From an uncultured Lachnospiraceae bacterium (GTDB taxonomy: Bacteria; Bacillota; Clostridia; Lachnospirales; Lachnospiraceae), in contig CACXDC010000154.1 of NCBI GenBank assembly GCA_902766365.1, positions 1-35,714 on the forward strand: a stretch of 35,714 bases of DNA. Reading direction: 5' to 3'. Position numbers and translations under genes: made by a program. The number at the start of each line of letters is the position of its first letter. Positions within the stretch are counted from its first letter, which is position 1. Of this stretch, positions 23,983-32,200 are shown one piece after another. The notes under the pieces are model-generated. The model was not told the origin of the DNA and did no database searches. It saw only the letters and a program-made list of their open reading frames with translations.

Positions 23983-24372
23983 ATGGACATGCTGAAGATC
24001 GGGATCCTGGGGTTGACGGGCGTTATGCTGGCGATCCAGTTTAAAGGTTCCAAAGCAGAGATCAGTCTGTATATGGGAGTGGCACTTTGCATTCTTATTT
24101 TTGCTTTTTCAATGGAAAAGATCGGTGGTATCCTTTCACAGGTCCTGTCCCTGAAAAGGTATATCGGAGGAAGTGAACACTGGCTTGTCCTGATTCTGAA
24201 AGCAGTAGGGATTACCTATATTGGAGATTTCTGTGCCAGTGTCTGTAAGGATGCCGGATATCAGGCGGTGGCCGGACAGATAGAGATCTTTGCCAAACTT
24301 TCTGTTCTGTGCTTCAGTCTGCCGGTCATGGTTGCAGTCATTGAAAATATCAGTGCGATTGTAGGGGGATAA
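23983..24372 (+). CDS. spoIIIAD: stage III sporulation protein AD
   Basis: A 129-residue membrane protein with about four hydrophobic segments (IGILGLTGVMLAIQF; SLYMGVALCILIFAF; LVLILKAVGITYIGDF; LSVLCFSLPVMVAVIENI). The GITYIGDFCASVCKDAGY segment is a recognisable SpoIIIAD element. AGGAGG at 23971-23976 sits 6 bases before the chosen ATG; the ATG at 23977 directly abuts it and is unlikely. The stop is one base from spoIIIAE. Confidence 0.93.
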   Translation: MDMLKIGILGLTGVMLAIQFKGSKAEISLYMGVALCILIFAFSMEKIGGILSQVLSLKRYIGGSEHWLVLILKAVGITYIGDFCASVCKDAGYQAVAGQIEIFAKLSVLCFSLPVMVAVIENISAIVGG

Positions 24373-24373
24373 A

Positions 24374-25429
24374 ATGGATGACTATTTAACGGAACAGGTG
24401 GAGGAGCTTAACCTGACTGCTGCATCGGAGGCATTTACGAAACTGTTTCCGGGATATCAGATCGATATGAACGCTCTTTTCAGCATGATACTGGAGGGAC
24501 AGGCAGGGGAGGCCTTTAAGATGATCATACAGGCGGTAAAGGAGGGATTTACAGGGGATCTTGCAGGTATGAAGACACTGCTTGTGAGCATTTTACTGAT
24601 CGGTATCTTTTCTGCACTGTTGTCTGATTTTTCAGATATCCTGGCGAAAGGAAATACAAGAGGAACCGGATTTTATCTGCTGTATCTGATTCTTCTTTCC
24701 ACATTGACCGGAGCATTTACCGTGATTTCCAGGATCACAGTTACCACCTTTGAAAATATTATCCTTTTTGTAAAGCTGTTTGTTCCCTCATGGGCTGTGA
24801 GTGTTTCTGTTTCACTTGGAGCGACAACGGCATCTTTTTACTACGGAATGATGCTGCTTCTTGTATGGGGGATTGAGGAGATCCTTCTTTCAGTAATGGT
24901 TCCTTTTATTTACAGCTATGTGATCCTGGCGCTCCTTTCAGCGCTGTTTCCGGAAGAAAGGCTGAATCTCCTGCTTGATTTTATGAAAAGGATCTCAGAT
25001 TTTGCATTTAAGATCATGCTGGCACTGGTTACCGGAATGTCTTTTGTACAGGCACTGATCATACCGGCAGTGGATGGACTTAAGGTATCAGCAATGAAGA
25101 AGGCCATGCAGGTACTCCCGGGAATTGGCGGGGCAGTAGAAGGGGTGGCAGAACTTGTACTGGGATCAGCAGTGCTTATCCGGAATACCATGGGAATCTT
25201 ATTTCTGGTATTGCTGCTCCTGATCTGTGCGCTGCCGGTTTTAAAAATCCTGGTGCTTTCCGGGCTGATCCGGTTTGGCGCCGCTCTCAGCAGTGTGGTT
25301 GGAGATAAACGGCTGTCTGGCTGCGTGGATAAAGTAGGAGAAGGATGCTTCCTGCTTCTTCGCTGTGTTCTTACAGGCATGGCACTGTTTCTGATCGTTG
25401 TGGCGATCGTGTCGTGCATTGTGAGGTGA
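24374..25429 (+). CDS. spoIIIAE: stage III sporulation protein AE, multi-pass membrane protein
   Basis: A 351-residue protein with about seven membrane helices from residue 68 onward (TLLVSILLIGIFSALLSDFSDI; FYLLYLILLSTLTGAFTVISR; ...MTGMALFLIVVAIVSCIV). VPSWAVSVSVSLGATTASFYYG and VKLFVP are typical of SpoIIIAE. It is shorter than the roughly 400-residue Bacillus protein: there is no N-terminal signal peptide, and a stop codon (TAG at 24362) in the same frame blocks upstream extension. GGGGG precedes the ATG. Its 3' end abuts spoIIIAF. Confidence 0.94.
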   Translation: MDDYLTEQVEELNLTAASEAFTKLFPGYQIDMNALFSMILEGQAGEAFKMIIQAVKEGFTGDLAGMKTLLVSILLIGIFSALLSDFSDILAKGNTRGTGFYLLYLILLSTLTGAFTVISRITVTTFENIILFVKLFVPSWAVSVSVSLGATTASFYYGMMLLLVWGIEEILLSVMVPFIYSYVILALLSALFPEERLNLLLDFMKRISDFAFKIMLALVTGMSFVQALIIPAVDGLKVSAMKKAMQVLPGIGGAVEGVAELVLGSAVLIRNTMGILFLVLLLLICALPVLKILVLSGLIRFGAALSSVVGDKRLSGCVDKVGEGCFLLLRCVLTGMALFLIVVAIVSCIVR

Positions 25430-25437
25430 AGCGGTAT

Positions 25438-25947
25438 ATGACAGAGGTGATCAGGGAAACCGGGATATTTATTATCGTGGCGGAGGCCATGGTCTGTCTT
25501 GCCCCGTCAGAGGTATACACAAAGTATATCAGGCTGATTGTTGGAATGGTTCTGGTGGTACGGCTGGCATTGCCGGTTCTGTCCCTGTTTTCTGGGAATG
25601 GTGCACTGCCTGATTCTGAGGAACTTCCTGCTTATGAAATGGAAACAGAGCTATTGACAGATGAGGCATATGAAGATCCTGTGCGGCAGCAGATGGAAAA
25701 AGAGATCATGCAGAGACTTGGGAAGATGGAAGGGGTACAGATCCTGGATGTAAGGCTGAAAGAAAGAGAAGAGGGAAGCATGTATCTTCTTGTCGTACTG
25801 GAAGCACCGGAAAAAGAAAGCCTGTTTGCAGAAAACAGCATGATAGAGGGGAAAGAAGAATGGCTGCAGCAGAAAAAACAGTATCTTGCGGAGAAGCTGC
25901 AGATGGATATGTCAGATATGGAGGTTGAAGTGTCTGAATGGAGATGA
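25438..25947 (+). CDS. spoIIIAF: stage III sporulation protein AF
   Basis: A 169-residue protein with two N-terminal membrane helices (GIFIIVAEAMVCLAP; YIRLIVGMVLVVRLALPVLSLF) and a soluble C-terminal domain from about 60, ending MDMSDMEVEVSEWR. SpoIIIAF has a ring-building-motif-like fold and forms part of the channel in the mother-cell membrane. ATG at 25438 has GAGGTGA 8 bases upstream, which overlaps the spoIIIAE stop. It overlaps spoIIIAG by 10 bases. Confidence 0.92.
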   Translation: MTEVIRETGIFIIVAEAMVCLAPSEVYTKYIRLIVGMVLVVRLALPVLSLFSGNGALPDSEELPAYEMETELLTDEAYEDPVRQQMEKEIMQRLGKMEGVQILDVRLKEREEGSMYLLVVLEAPEKESLFAENSMIEGKEEWLQQKKQYLAEKLQMDMSDMEVEVSEWR

Positions 25948-26558
25948 AGAGGAAAGAAAAGTTATTCAGATCCTTTACAGGGAAAAAGGAGAATTTTCTG
26001 ATCCTGTTTCTGGCCGGGATTCTGCTGCTTGTGATCGCCTGGCCGGCAGAAGAAAAAAAGAAGGAAAGCAAGTACGGTTTTTGGGACAGCCAATATGATA
26101 CGATAGTATCAGAGGGAAGTGAAGCTACCGGTATTCCGGAGAAAGCAACAGATGCGGAGGCAATGCGGGAGTATGCGACTGTGATGGAAGAGCAGCTTGA
26201 AGATTTCCTGTCTTCTGTGGAAGGAGCAGGTGAAGTAAAGGTATTCCTGACGCTGAAGGGATCCGGTGAAGCTGTGATAGAGAAAGATACAGAGTCTTCT
26301 CTGGATTCCAGCACAGAAGTAGAGGGAAGCGGCAGTAAAAATACAGCTGAGTCTACAGAAAAGATGGTTTCGGTTTATACAGAGGATGGCACAAGACCTT
26401 TTGTAAAAAAGGTGATCTATCCGGAGGTGGAAGGCGTTGTTGTCTGCGTAAGTGGTGCAGATCAGGGGAAAATAAATAAAAACATTACGGAGGCAATTCA
26501 GGCATTATTCGGGATAGATGTACATAAAATAAAAATAATCAAAATGAGTTCCAGATAA
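25938..26558 (+). CDS. spoIIIAG: stage III sporulation protein AG, ring-forming channel component
   Basis: A 206-residue single-pass protein: a basic N-terminus, a membrane helix (FLILFLAGILLLVIAWPA), then an intermembrane domain with the VEGAGEVKVFLTL strand, a Ser/Glu/Thr-rich insert near 115-140, and VKKVIYPEVEGVVVCVSGAD...ITEAIQALFGIDVHKIKIIKM as the second half of the ring-building motif. SpoIIIAG forms a large ring in the space between mother cell and forespore. It starts inside the end of spoIIIAF and is followed by spoIIIAH after 11 bases. Confidence 0.95.
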   Translation: MEMKRKEKLFRSFTGKKENFLILFLAGILLLVIAWPAEEKKKESKYGFWDSQYDTIVSEGSEATGIPEKATDAEAMREYATVMEEQLEDFLSSVEGAGEVKVFLTLKGSGEAVIEKDTESSLDSSTEVEGSGSKNTAESTEKMVSVYTEDGTRPFVKKVIYPEVEGVVVCVSGADQGKINKNITEAIQALFGIDVHKIKIIKMSSR

Positions 26559-26569
26559 GGAGAACAGCG

Positions 26570-27301
26570 TTGAAAAATATGATGAAAAAGAATCAGATCA
26601 TGATCACGGCTCTGGCAATTATGATCGCAATTGCGGGATATCTGAATTTTGCAGGTTCCAGGATTTCGGAGGAAGAGATCATGGAAACCGGTGCAGATTC
26701 TGCTGTGACTACGAAAGAGGATACACTTGATACGGAGGATACACAGGTGGCTTCATTATTTGAGATTTCTGACGAAGATATGGAAGCAGCAGAAAATTAT
26801 GATATTGCGAGTCTGGATTCGGATGTAGTCAGTGAGGAACCGGATTATCTTGATGAGACCATGCAGGAAAGCATGACAGAGAGCACCGGGGATGAACTGT
26901 CAGACCAAAGCATACCGGGGGAGGCTGTATTTACGTCATCTTCCAGTCTTGACAGCCTGTCAGGTGCCAAATTGCTGAAGGAGCAGGTGCGTGCCAGAAA
27001 TAAGGAGACACTTCTTGAGATCATCAATAATGTAAATATCAGTGATGAGCAGAAGCAGGAAGCAATTGATGGCATGATCGCAATCACAGATGCGGCAGAA
27101 AAGGAAACAGCAGCCGAGATCCTGCTGCAGGCCAAGGGATTTGATGATGCTGTTGTGAGTATTGCAGATGGTATGGTGGATGTGGTGATAAATACCGGTG
27201 AACTGACAGAAGCACAGCGGGCACAGATCGAGGATATTGTGGTGCGCAAGACAGGGATCGGAGCGGAAAATATTGTAATCAGTACTACTACAGCCGAATA
27301 A
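26570..27301 (+). CDS. spoIIIAH: stage III sporulation protein AH (SpoIIQ partner)
   Basis: A 243-residue single-pass protein with a membrane helix (MITALAIMIAIAGYLNFAG, about 10-28). A long acidic linker (30-125) and a C-terminal YscJ/FliF-like domain (LLKEQVRARNKETLLEIINN...VVRKTGIGAENIVIST) follow. SpoIIIAH binds forespore SpoIIQ across the engulfing membranes. The start is TTG at 26570 with AAGGAGA 7 bases upstream; ATG at 26579 is three codons later with poorer spacing. It closes the operon; no terminator is visible before deoB. Confidence 0.94.
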   Translation: MKNMMKKNQIMITALAIMIAIAGYLNFAGSRISEEEIMETGADSAVTTKEDTLDTEDTQVASLFEISDEDMEAAENYDIASLDSDVVSEEPDYLDETMQESMTESTGDELSDQSIPGEAVFTSSSSLDSLSGAKLLKEQVRARNKETLLEIINNVNISDEQKQEAIDGMIAITDAAEKETAAEILLQAKGFDDAVVSIADGMVDVVINTGELTEAQRAQIEDIVVRKTGIGAENIVISTTTAE

Positions 27302-27346
27302 AATGTGATATTCTATACAAAGACAGAGAAAGAGAGGAATTCTGTA

Positions 27347-28498
27347 ATGGCAAGAGTATTTTTGATCGTGCTTGACAGTCTCGGGATCGGAGCGATGCCG
27401 GATGCAGATCAGTTTGGGGATGAAGGAACCAATACCCTGCGCTCTGCAACCGGCGGCTCTGATGCACATTATCCTAATCTGAAGGAAATGGGACTTTTTA
27501 ATATTGATGGTGTGGATTTCTCAAAAGGTACCGGAGAGCCATCTGCAGCTTACGCCAGGATGACGGAGAAATCCAGAGGAAAGGATACCACGATCGGTCA
27601 CTGGGAGATTGCGGGAATTATTTCAGAGAAACCACTTCCGGTTTATCCAGATGGATTTCCGGAGGAAATCCTTGCACCGTTCCGGAAGATGACGGGCAGG
27701 GGCATTCTGTGCAACAGACCTTATTCGGGAACAGAAGTTATCAAAGATTATGGGGATGAACATGTAAGGACAGGGGATCTGATCGTTTATACTTCGGCAG
27801 ACAGTGTATTTCAGATCGCAGCCCATGAGGATGTGGTACCAGTAGAGACGCTGTACCATTACTGTGAAGAAGCAAGGGGGCTGCTTACCGGAAAGCATGG
27901 TGTCGGAAGAGTGATCGCAAGACCCTTTATGGGAGAGAGCGGTCATTATGTGAGAACACCAAGAAGACATGATTATTCACTTCTGCCACCGGCAGAAACC
28001 ATGCTGGATGCATTGAAAGCGGCAGGCAGGGACGTGATCGCAGTAGGAAAAATACGGGACATTTTTGCCGGAAGAGGCATTACAGAAGCTGTATATACCA
28101 GTGGCAATACAGAAGGCATTGCCAGGACACTTGCCTATATGGATCAGGATTTTGACGGATTGTGCTTTACGAATCTTGTTGATTTTGATATGCTGTACGG
28201 GCACAGAAATAACTGTGAGGGCTATGGAAAGGCGCTGGAGGAGTTTGACAGGGCACTGCCTGAGATGATGGCAAAGCTGGGAGACGGAGATGTACTGATG
28301 ATCACAGCCGATCATGGATGCGATCCAGGCTATACGGTTTCCACAGATCATTCCAGGGAATATACGCCTTTTCTGATGTATGGAGAGAAAATCAGACCTG
28401 TGAATCTGGGGACAAGAGATACCTTTGCAGATATCGGTGCAACTGTGCTTGAATATTTTCAGGTATCATCAGACATTGCAGGCACATCCATGCTTTAA
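27347..28498 (+). CDS. deoB: phosphopentomutase
   Basis: A 383-residue alkaline-phosphatase-superfamily mutase. VFLIVLDSLGIGAMPDA carries the first metal aspartate; GKDTTIGHWEI contains the phosphorylated threonine; RPYSGTEVIKDYG, YTSADSVFQIAAHE, DFDMLYGHRNN, TADHGCDPG and STDHSREYTP complete the set. It interconverts ribose- or deoxyribose-1-phosphate and 5-phosphate in nucleoside salvage. The start at 27347 gives MARVFLIVLD as in relatives; the ATG at 27305 adds a non-conserved stretch. No nucleoside phosphorylase or deoxycytidine gene is adjacent; it may be cotranscribed from upstream, as no promoter was found in the 45-base gap. Confidence 0.96.
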   Translation: MARVFLIVLDSLGIGAMPDADQFGDEGTNTLRSATGGSDAHYPNLKEMGLFNIDGVDFSKGTGEPSAAYARMTEKSRGKDTTIGHWEIAGIISEKPLPVYPDGFPEEILAPFRKMTGRGILCNRPYSGTEVIKDYGDEHVRTGDLIVYTSADSVFQIAAHEDVVPVETLYHYCEEARGLLTGKHGVGRVIARPFMGESGHYVRTPRRHDYSLLPPAETMLDALKAAGRDVIAVGKIRDIFAGRGITEAVYTSGNTEGIARTLAYMDQDFDGLCFTNLVDFDMLYGHRNNCEGYGKALEEFDRALPEMMAKLGDGDVLMITADHGCDPGYTVSTDHSREYTPFLMYGEKIRPVNLGTRDTFADIGATVLEYFQVSSDIAGTSML

Positions 28499-28527
28499 AT
28501 ACAAAACGATCACTTGGAGGAAAAAAC

Positions 28528-30120
28528 GTGGGAAATTACGATAAAGAAATCAACAGAAGACGTACGTTTGCAATCATTTCACATCCTGATGCTGGTAAGA
28601 CGACACTGACAGAGAAGTTCCTTTTGTATGGAGGTGCCATTAATCTGGCAGGAAGTGTAAAGGGAAAGGCAACAGCCAGACATGCTGTATCTGACTGGAT
28701 GGAGATCGAGAAGGAGAGAGGTATTTCTGTTACTTCCTCCGTTCTTCAGTTTGAATATGATGGTTTCTGTATCAACATTCTGGATACACCGGGACATCAG
28801 GACTTCTCGGAAGATACTTACCGTACACTGATGGCGGCAGACTCAGCAGTCATGGTCATTGATGCATCCAAGGGTGTAGAGGCACAGACAAGGAAGCTGT
28901 TCAAGGTCTGTGTCATGAGAAAGATCCCGATCTTTACCTTTATAAACAAAATGGACAGGGATGCCAATGATACCTTTGAACTTCTGGATGAAATTGAAAA
29001 AGAACTTGGTATTGCCACCTGTCCGGTTAACTGGCCCATTGGTTCAGGTAAGCGTTTCAAGGGGGTATATGACAGACATAAGCAGGAAGTGATCACCTTT
29101 TCAGATACGGAGAAGGGAACCAAAGAAGGGGAGACCAGACATATTCCTGTGGCCGGAAGAGAAGAACTGGATGCGGTGATAGGAGAAGAGGCAGCGGAAA
29201 CGCTGATGGATGAAATTGACCTTCTGGACGGGGCAAGTGCAGAATTTGATCTGGAAGCCGTGCAGGCAGGCGAACTGACACCGGTATTTTTCGGTTCAGC
29301 CCTTACTAATTTTGGGGTGGAATTTTTCCTGCAGCATTTCCTTGAAATGACAACCACGCCTCTGCCGAGAAAGGCTGATATCGGTCTGATCTCACCGACA
29401 GAGAATGATTTTTCTGCTTTTGTGTTTAAGATACAGGCCAATATGAATAAAGCACACCGCGACAGGATCGCATTTATGAGGATCTGCTCCGGTAAATATG
29501 AGGCAAGCATGGAAGTGAAGCATGTACAGGGAAATAAAGTCATGCGTCTTTCACAGCCCCAGCAGATCATGGCGAGTGAAAGAAAGATCCTGGAAGAGGC
29601 CTATGCCGGTGATATCATCGGTGTATTTGACCCTGGTATCTTTTCTATCGGGGACACGCTGTGTATGCCAAAAGAACAGTTCTGCTATGAGGGAATCCCG
29701 ACTTTTGCTCCGGAGCATTTTGCAAGGGTAAGACAGATCGATACCATGAAGAGAAAGCAGTTTGTGAAAGGGATCACCCAGATCGCCCAGGAGGGTGCGA
29801 TCCAGATCTTCCAGGAATTTAATACCGGTATGGAAGAGATCATTGTGGGCGTGGTAGGTGTACTGCAGTTTGACGTCTTAAAATACCGTCTGGAAAATGA
29901 ATATAATGTTGAGATCAAACTGGAGCCGCTGCCTTATGAGCATATCAGATGGATTGAGAATAAAGATATCGATCTGATGAAGCTGACAGGAACTTCCGAT
30001 ATGAAGAAGATCAAGGATCTGAAGGGCAATCCGCTTCTGCTGTTTATTAATTCCTGGAGCATTGGTATGACTCTTGAGAGAAATGAAGGACTTGTATTAT
30101 CAGAGTTTGGACGTGATTAA
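28528..30120 (+). CDS. prfC: peptide chain release factor 3
   Basis: A 530-residue translational GTPase of the RF3 class. SHPDAGKTTLTEKFL is G1, RGISVTSSVLQF is G2, DTPGHQDFSEDTYRTL is G3 and INKMDRDA is G4. The C-terminal half contains FVFKIQANMNKAHRDRIAFMRICSG and GVVGVLQFDVLKYRLENEYNV, typical of RF3 and distinguishing it from EF-G. RF3 recycles RF1/RF2 from terminated ribosomes. The start is GTG at 28528 with GGAGG 7 bases upstream. The stop TAA abuts the next ATG with no gap. Confidence 0.96.
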   Translation: MGNYDKEINRRRTFAIISHPDAGKTTLTEKFLLYGGAINLAGSVKGKATARHAVSDWMEIEKERGISVTSSVLQFEYDGFCINILDTPGHQDFSEDTYRTLMAADSAVMVIDASKGVEAQTRKLFKVCVMRKIPIFTFINKMDRDANDTFELLDEIEKELGIATCPVNWPIGSGKRFKGVYDRHKQEVITFSDTEKGTKEGETRHIPVAGREELDAVIGEEAAETLMDEIDLLDGASAEFDLEAVQAGELTPVFFGSALTNFGVEFFLQHFLEMTTTPLPRKADIGLISPTENDFSAFVFKIQANMNKAHRDRIAFMRICSGKYEASMEVKHVQGNKVMRLSQPQQIMASERKILEEAYAGDIIGVFDPGIFSIGDTLCMPKEQFCYEGIPTFAPEHFARVRQIDTMKRKQFVKGITQIAQEGAIQIFQEFNTGMEEIIVGVVGVLQFDVLKYRLENEYNVEIKLEPLPYEHIRWIENKDIDLMKLTGTSDMKKIKDLKGNPLLLFINSWSIGMTLERNEGLVLSEFGRD

Positions 30121-31302
30121 ATGAAAAACAGATGGCTTTCGACAGCCCTGATCCTTTCCTTGCTGCTTACCGGGTGCATGTCTGGTGAAATGGGAACGGA
30201 TCAGGAACAGGCGAAGGAAACTCCGGCAGTGGAAGAACAGATCCCAAGAACCGGTGAAATGAATAATGATATAGCGGAAAGCCTGAAAAAAAGGCAGAAT
30301 GGACAGTTTTATTTTGATCAGCTGCACAGTGAGGATCAGACTGTATATGTGGAGATTTTGGACATTCTGCAGCATTTTCAGAAGGATATTCCGTTGTCCT
30401 GTCTTGAGACAGACACGATAGAGAGGATATTCCAGTATGTGCTGAATGACCATCCGGAGATATTCTATGTGGAGGGATATACGTTTACCAGATATACCCT
30501 TGGCAGTGAGGTCAAGAAGATCACATTTTCCGGAACCTATACCATGGATGAAGAAGAAGCAGAAAGCCGCAGGAAGCTGATCCGGGCTTATGCAGAAAAC
30601 TGCCTTACAGGCATTACTTCTGACATGGACGACTATGAAAAAACCAAATATATTTATGAGTATATCATCAATTCTACGGAATACGACTCGGAGGCACCGG
30701 ATAATCAGAATATATGCTCTGTTTTTCTGTATGGAAGGAGTGTATGTCAGGGATATGCCAAGGCAACACAGTATCTGCTGAATCAGGCAGGAATAGATGC
30801 AACACTTGTGATGGGAAGAGTGCTTTCCGGAGAGGGACATGCCTGGAATCTGGCAAGACTCGATGGAAGCTGGTATTATATAGATACTACCTGGGGAGAT
30901 GCTTCCTATCAGATGGTGGAGGGCAGTACAGAGGGTGAGGAGAGCATCCCGCCAATCAATTATGATTATCTGTGCGTAACAACAGCACAACTGACAGCAA
31001 CACATTCGATCGATACGGGTGCATCTATGCCGGTATGTGATGATATGACAGACAATTATTACGTCAGGGAAGGCAGATATTTTACCTCTGTGGATAAACA
31101 GAAGCTGGAAGAGCTGTTCCAGACGGCATATGATACGGGAAGCACCTATGTGACGCTGAAATGTGCAGATGAGGCGGTTTATGAGGAGATGATCCGGTAT
31201 CTGATCAGAGAACAGGGGATCTTTTCTTACCTGCATGGCGCAGAGGGTACAGTATCCTATGCGGATAACAGGGAGCAGCAGAGCCTGAGCTTCTGGCTCT
31301 GA
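30121..31302 (+). CDS. transglutaminase-like lipoprotein
   Basis: A 393-residue predicted lipoprotein. The N-terminus [19 protein letters not shown] carries a lipobox LLTGC with lipidation at C19. A transglutaminase-like cysteine-protease fold has C209 (SVCQGYAKA), H240 (GEGHAWNL) and D255 (YIDTTWGD) as the triad, with WNL/TTWGD neighbours typical of the family. Acidic, low-complexity residues follow the anchor. Surface lipoproteins of this class act as proteases or cell-wall-associated enzymes; the substrate is unknown. The ATG immediately follows the prfC stop (TAAATG), with only a weak purine run upstream, so translation may be coupled to prfC termination. Confidence 0.87.
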   Translation: MKNRWLSTALILSLLLTGCMSGEMGTDQEQAKETPAVEEQIPRTGEMNNDIAESLKKRQNGQFYFDQLHSEDQTVYVEILDILQHFQKDIPLSCLETDTIERIFQYVLNDHPEIFYVEGYTFTRYTLGSEVKKITFSGTYTMDEEEAESRRKLIRAYAENCLTGITSDMDDYEKTKYIYEYIINSTEYDSEAPDNQNICSVFLYGRSVCQGYAKATQYLLNQAGIDATLVMGRVLSGEGHAWNLARLDGSWYYIDTTWGDASYQMVEGSTEGEESIPPINYDYLCVTTAQLTATHSIDTGASMPVCDDMTDNYYVREGRYFTSVDKQKLEELFQTAYDTGSTYVTLKCADEAVYEEMIRYLIREQGIFSYLHGAEGTVSYADNREQQSLSFWL

Positions 31303-31325
31303 GAGGAAAATTGGATTTAGGCTTT

Positions 31326-31351
31326 CCAAAAAACGTATTTTTTGGTATGAT
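31326..31351 (+). promoter_or_regulatory. A/T palindrome with adjoining -10 before asp23
   Basis: CCAAAAAA (31326-31333) and TTTTTTGG (31338-31345) form an inverted repeat around CGTA, directly followed by TATGAT at 31346-31351. A poor -35 (TTTCCA, 31323-31328) lies 17 bases upstream. The site may be a promoter with an operator, or a weak hairpin. Confidence 0.4.
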
Positions 31352-31389
31352 GAAAGTTAGATGACTGACATAAAGAAAGGAACAGGATC

Positions 31390-31764
31390 ATGGAAAAGAC
31401 AATGGAACAGAACACTTATGTATTACAGGATGATGATAGTTTTGGAACCGTCAAGATCGCTGATGATGTAGTAGCAGCTATTGGCAGTATCGCTGCAACT
31501 GAGGTTGAAGGCGTAGTTTCCATGGCTGGAAATATCGGCAACGAGCTGGCAAGTAAAATGGGAGTTAAGAGTCTTGCAAAGGGCGTAAAGGTAGAGGTCA
31601 ATGGTAAGAATGTGAAGGCTGATATTGCCCTGATCGTGAAATATGGTTACAGCATCCCGGCGATTTCCCAGAAGGTGCAGGACAAGGTGAAATCTACGAT
31701 CGAGAGTATGACAGGTCTGAATGTAACAGATGTGAATATCAGAGTTGCCGGCGTCGGCATGTAA
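31390..31764 (+). CDS. Asp23/Gls24 family envelope stress protein
   Basis: A 124-residue Asp23/Gls24 (YqhY-like) protein. GTVKIADDVVAAIGSIAATEVEGVVSMAG, a KGVKVEVNGKNVKADIALIVKYGYSIP core, and VQDKVKSTIESMTGLNVTDVNIRVAGV are family elements. In Bacillus the yqhY gene sits upstream of nusB and its protein is linked to fatty-acid and envelope homeostasis. AGAAAGGAAC precedes the ATG. The nusB gene starts 25 bases after its stop. Confidence 0.92.
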   Translation: MEKTMEQNTYVLQDDDSFGTVKIADDVVAAIGSIAATEVEGVVSMAGNIGNELASKMGVKSLAKGVKVEVNGKNVKADIALIVKYGYSIPAISQKVQDKVKSTIESMTGLNVTDVNIRVAGVGM

Positions 31765-31789
31765 GAAAGAATACAGGCAGGATAAACAA

Positions 31790-32200
31790 ATGACCAGAAG
31801 AGAACTGAGAGAGCAGATATTCAAACTTCTTTTTCGTGTGGAGTTTAATAACAGAGAGGAAATGCCGGAGCAGACAGAGTTTTTCTTTGAAGAAGAGGAA
31901 AATCAGGCTGACGTGGCAGATACTGCTTACATTACAGACAAGCTGAACAGAATTCTTGAGAAACTCGCAGAGATCGATGCTGCATTGAATGAAAAGGTGG
32001 AAGGCTGGGATACAGGCAGAATGGGAAAGGTGGATCTGACTGTCCTTCGCCTTGCTGTTTATGAGATTTTATTTGATGAAGAGATACCAACAGGAGTAGC
32101 GATCAATGAAGCTGTAGAGCTTGCCAAGAAGTTTGGACAGGATTCGTCTTCCTCATTTGTAAATGGCGTTTTGGCAAAGTTTGTCCAGGAAGATAAATAA
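31790..32200 (+). CDS. nusB: transcription antitermination factor NusB
   Basis: A 136-residue all-helical NusB: MTRRELREQIFKLLFRVEF, EIDAALNEKVEGWDTGRMGKVDLTVLRLAVYEILFDEEIPTGVAINEAVELAKKFG and SSSFVNGVLAKFVQ. With NusE it binds the BoxA RNA of rRNA operons and prevents termination. The start at 31790 (MTRRE) follows AGGCAGGAT; an in-frame ATG at 31745 lies inside the asp23 end. The stop overlaps the xseA ATG by one base. folD, often placed between nusB and xseA, is absent. Confidence 0.95.
   Translation: MTRRELREQIFKLLFRVEFNNREEMPEQTEFFFEEEENQADVADTAYITDKLNRILEKLAEIDAALNEKVEGWDTGRMGKVDLTVLRLAVYEILFDEEIPTGVAINEAVELAKKFGQDSSSSFVNGVLAKFVQEDK

Noticed and set aside
30100..31329. A 409-codon open frame on the minus strand opposite the transglutaminase lipoprotein
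   Set aside because: The plus-strand protein has a lipobox, a catalytic triad and coherent codon use; the minus-strand frame gives Cys/His/Ile-rich sequence with no motif, the usual antisense shadow.
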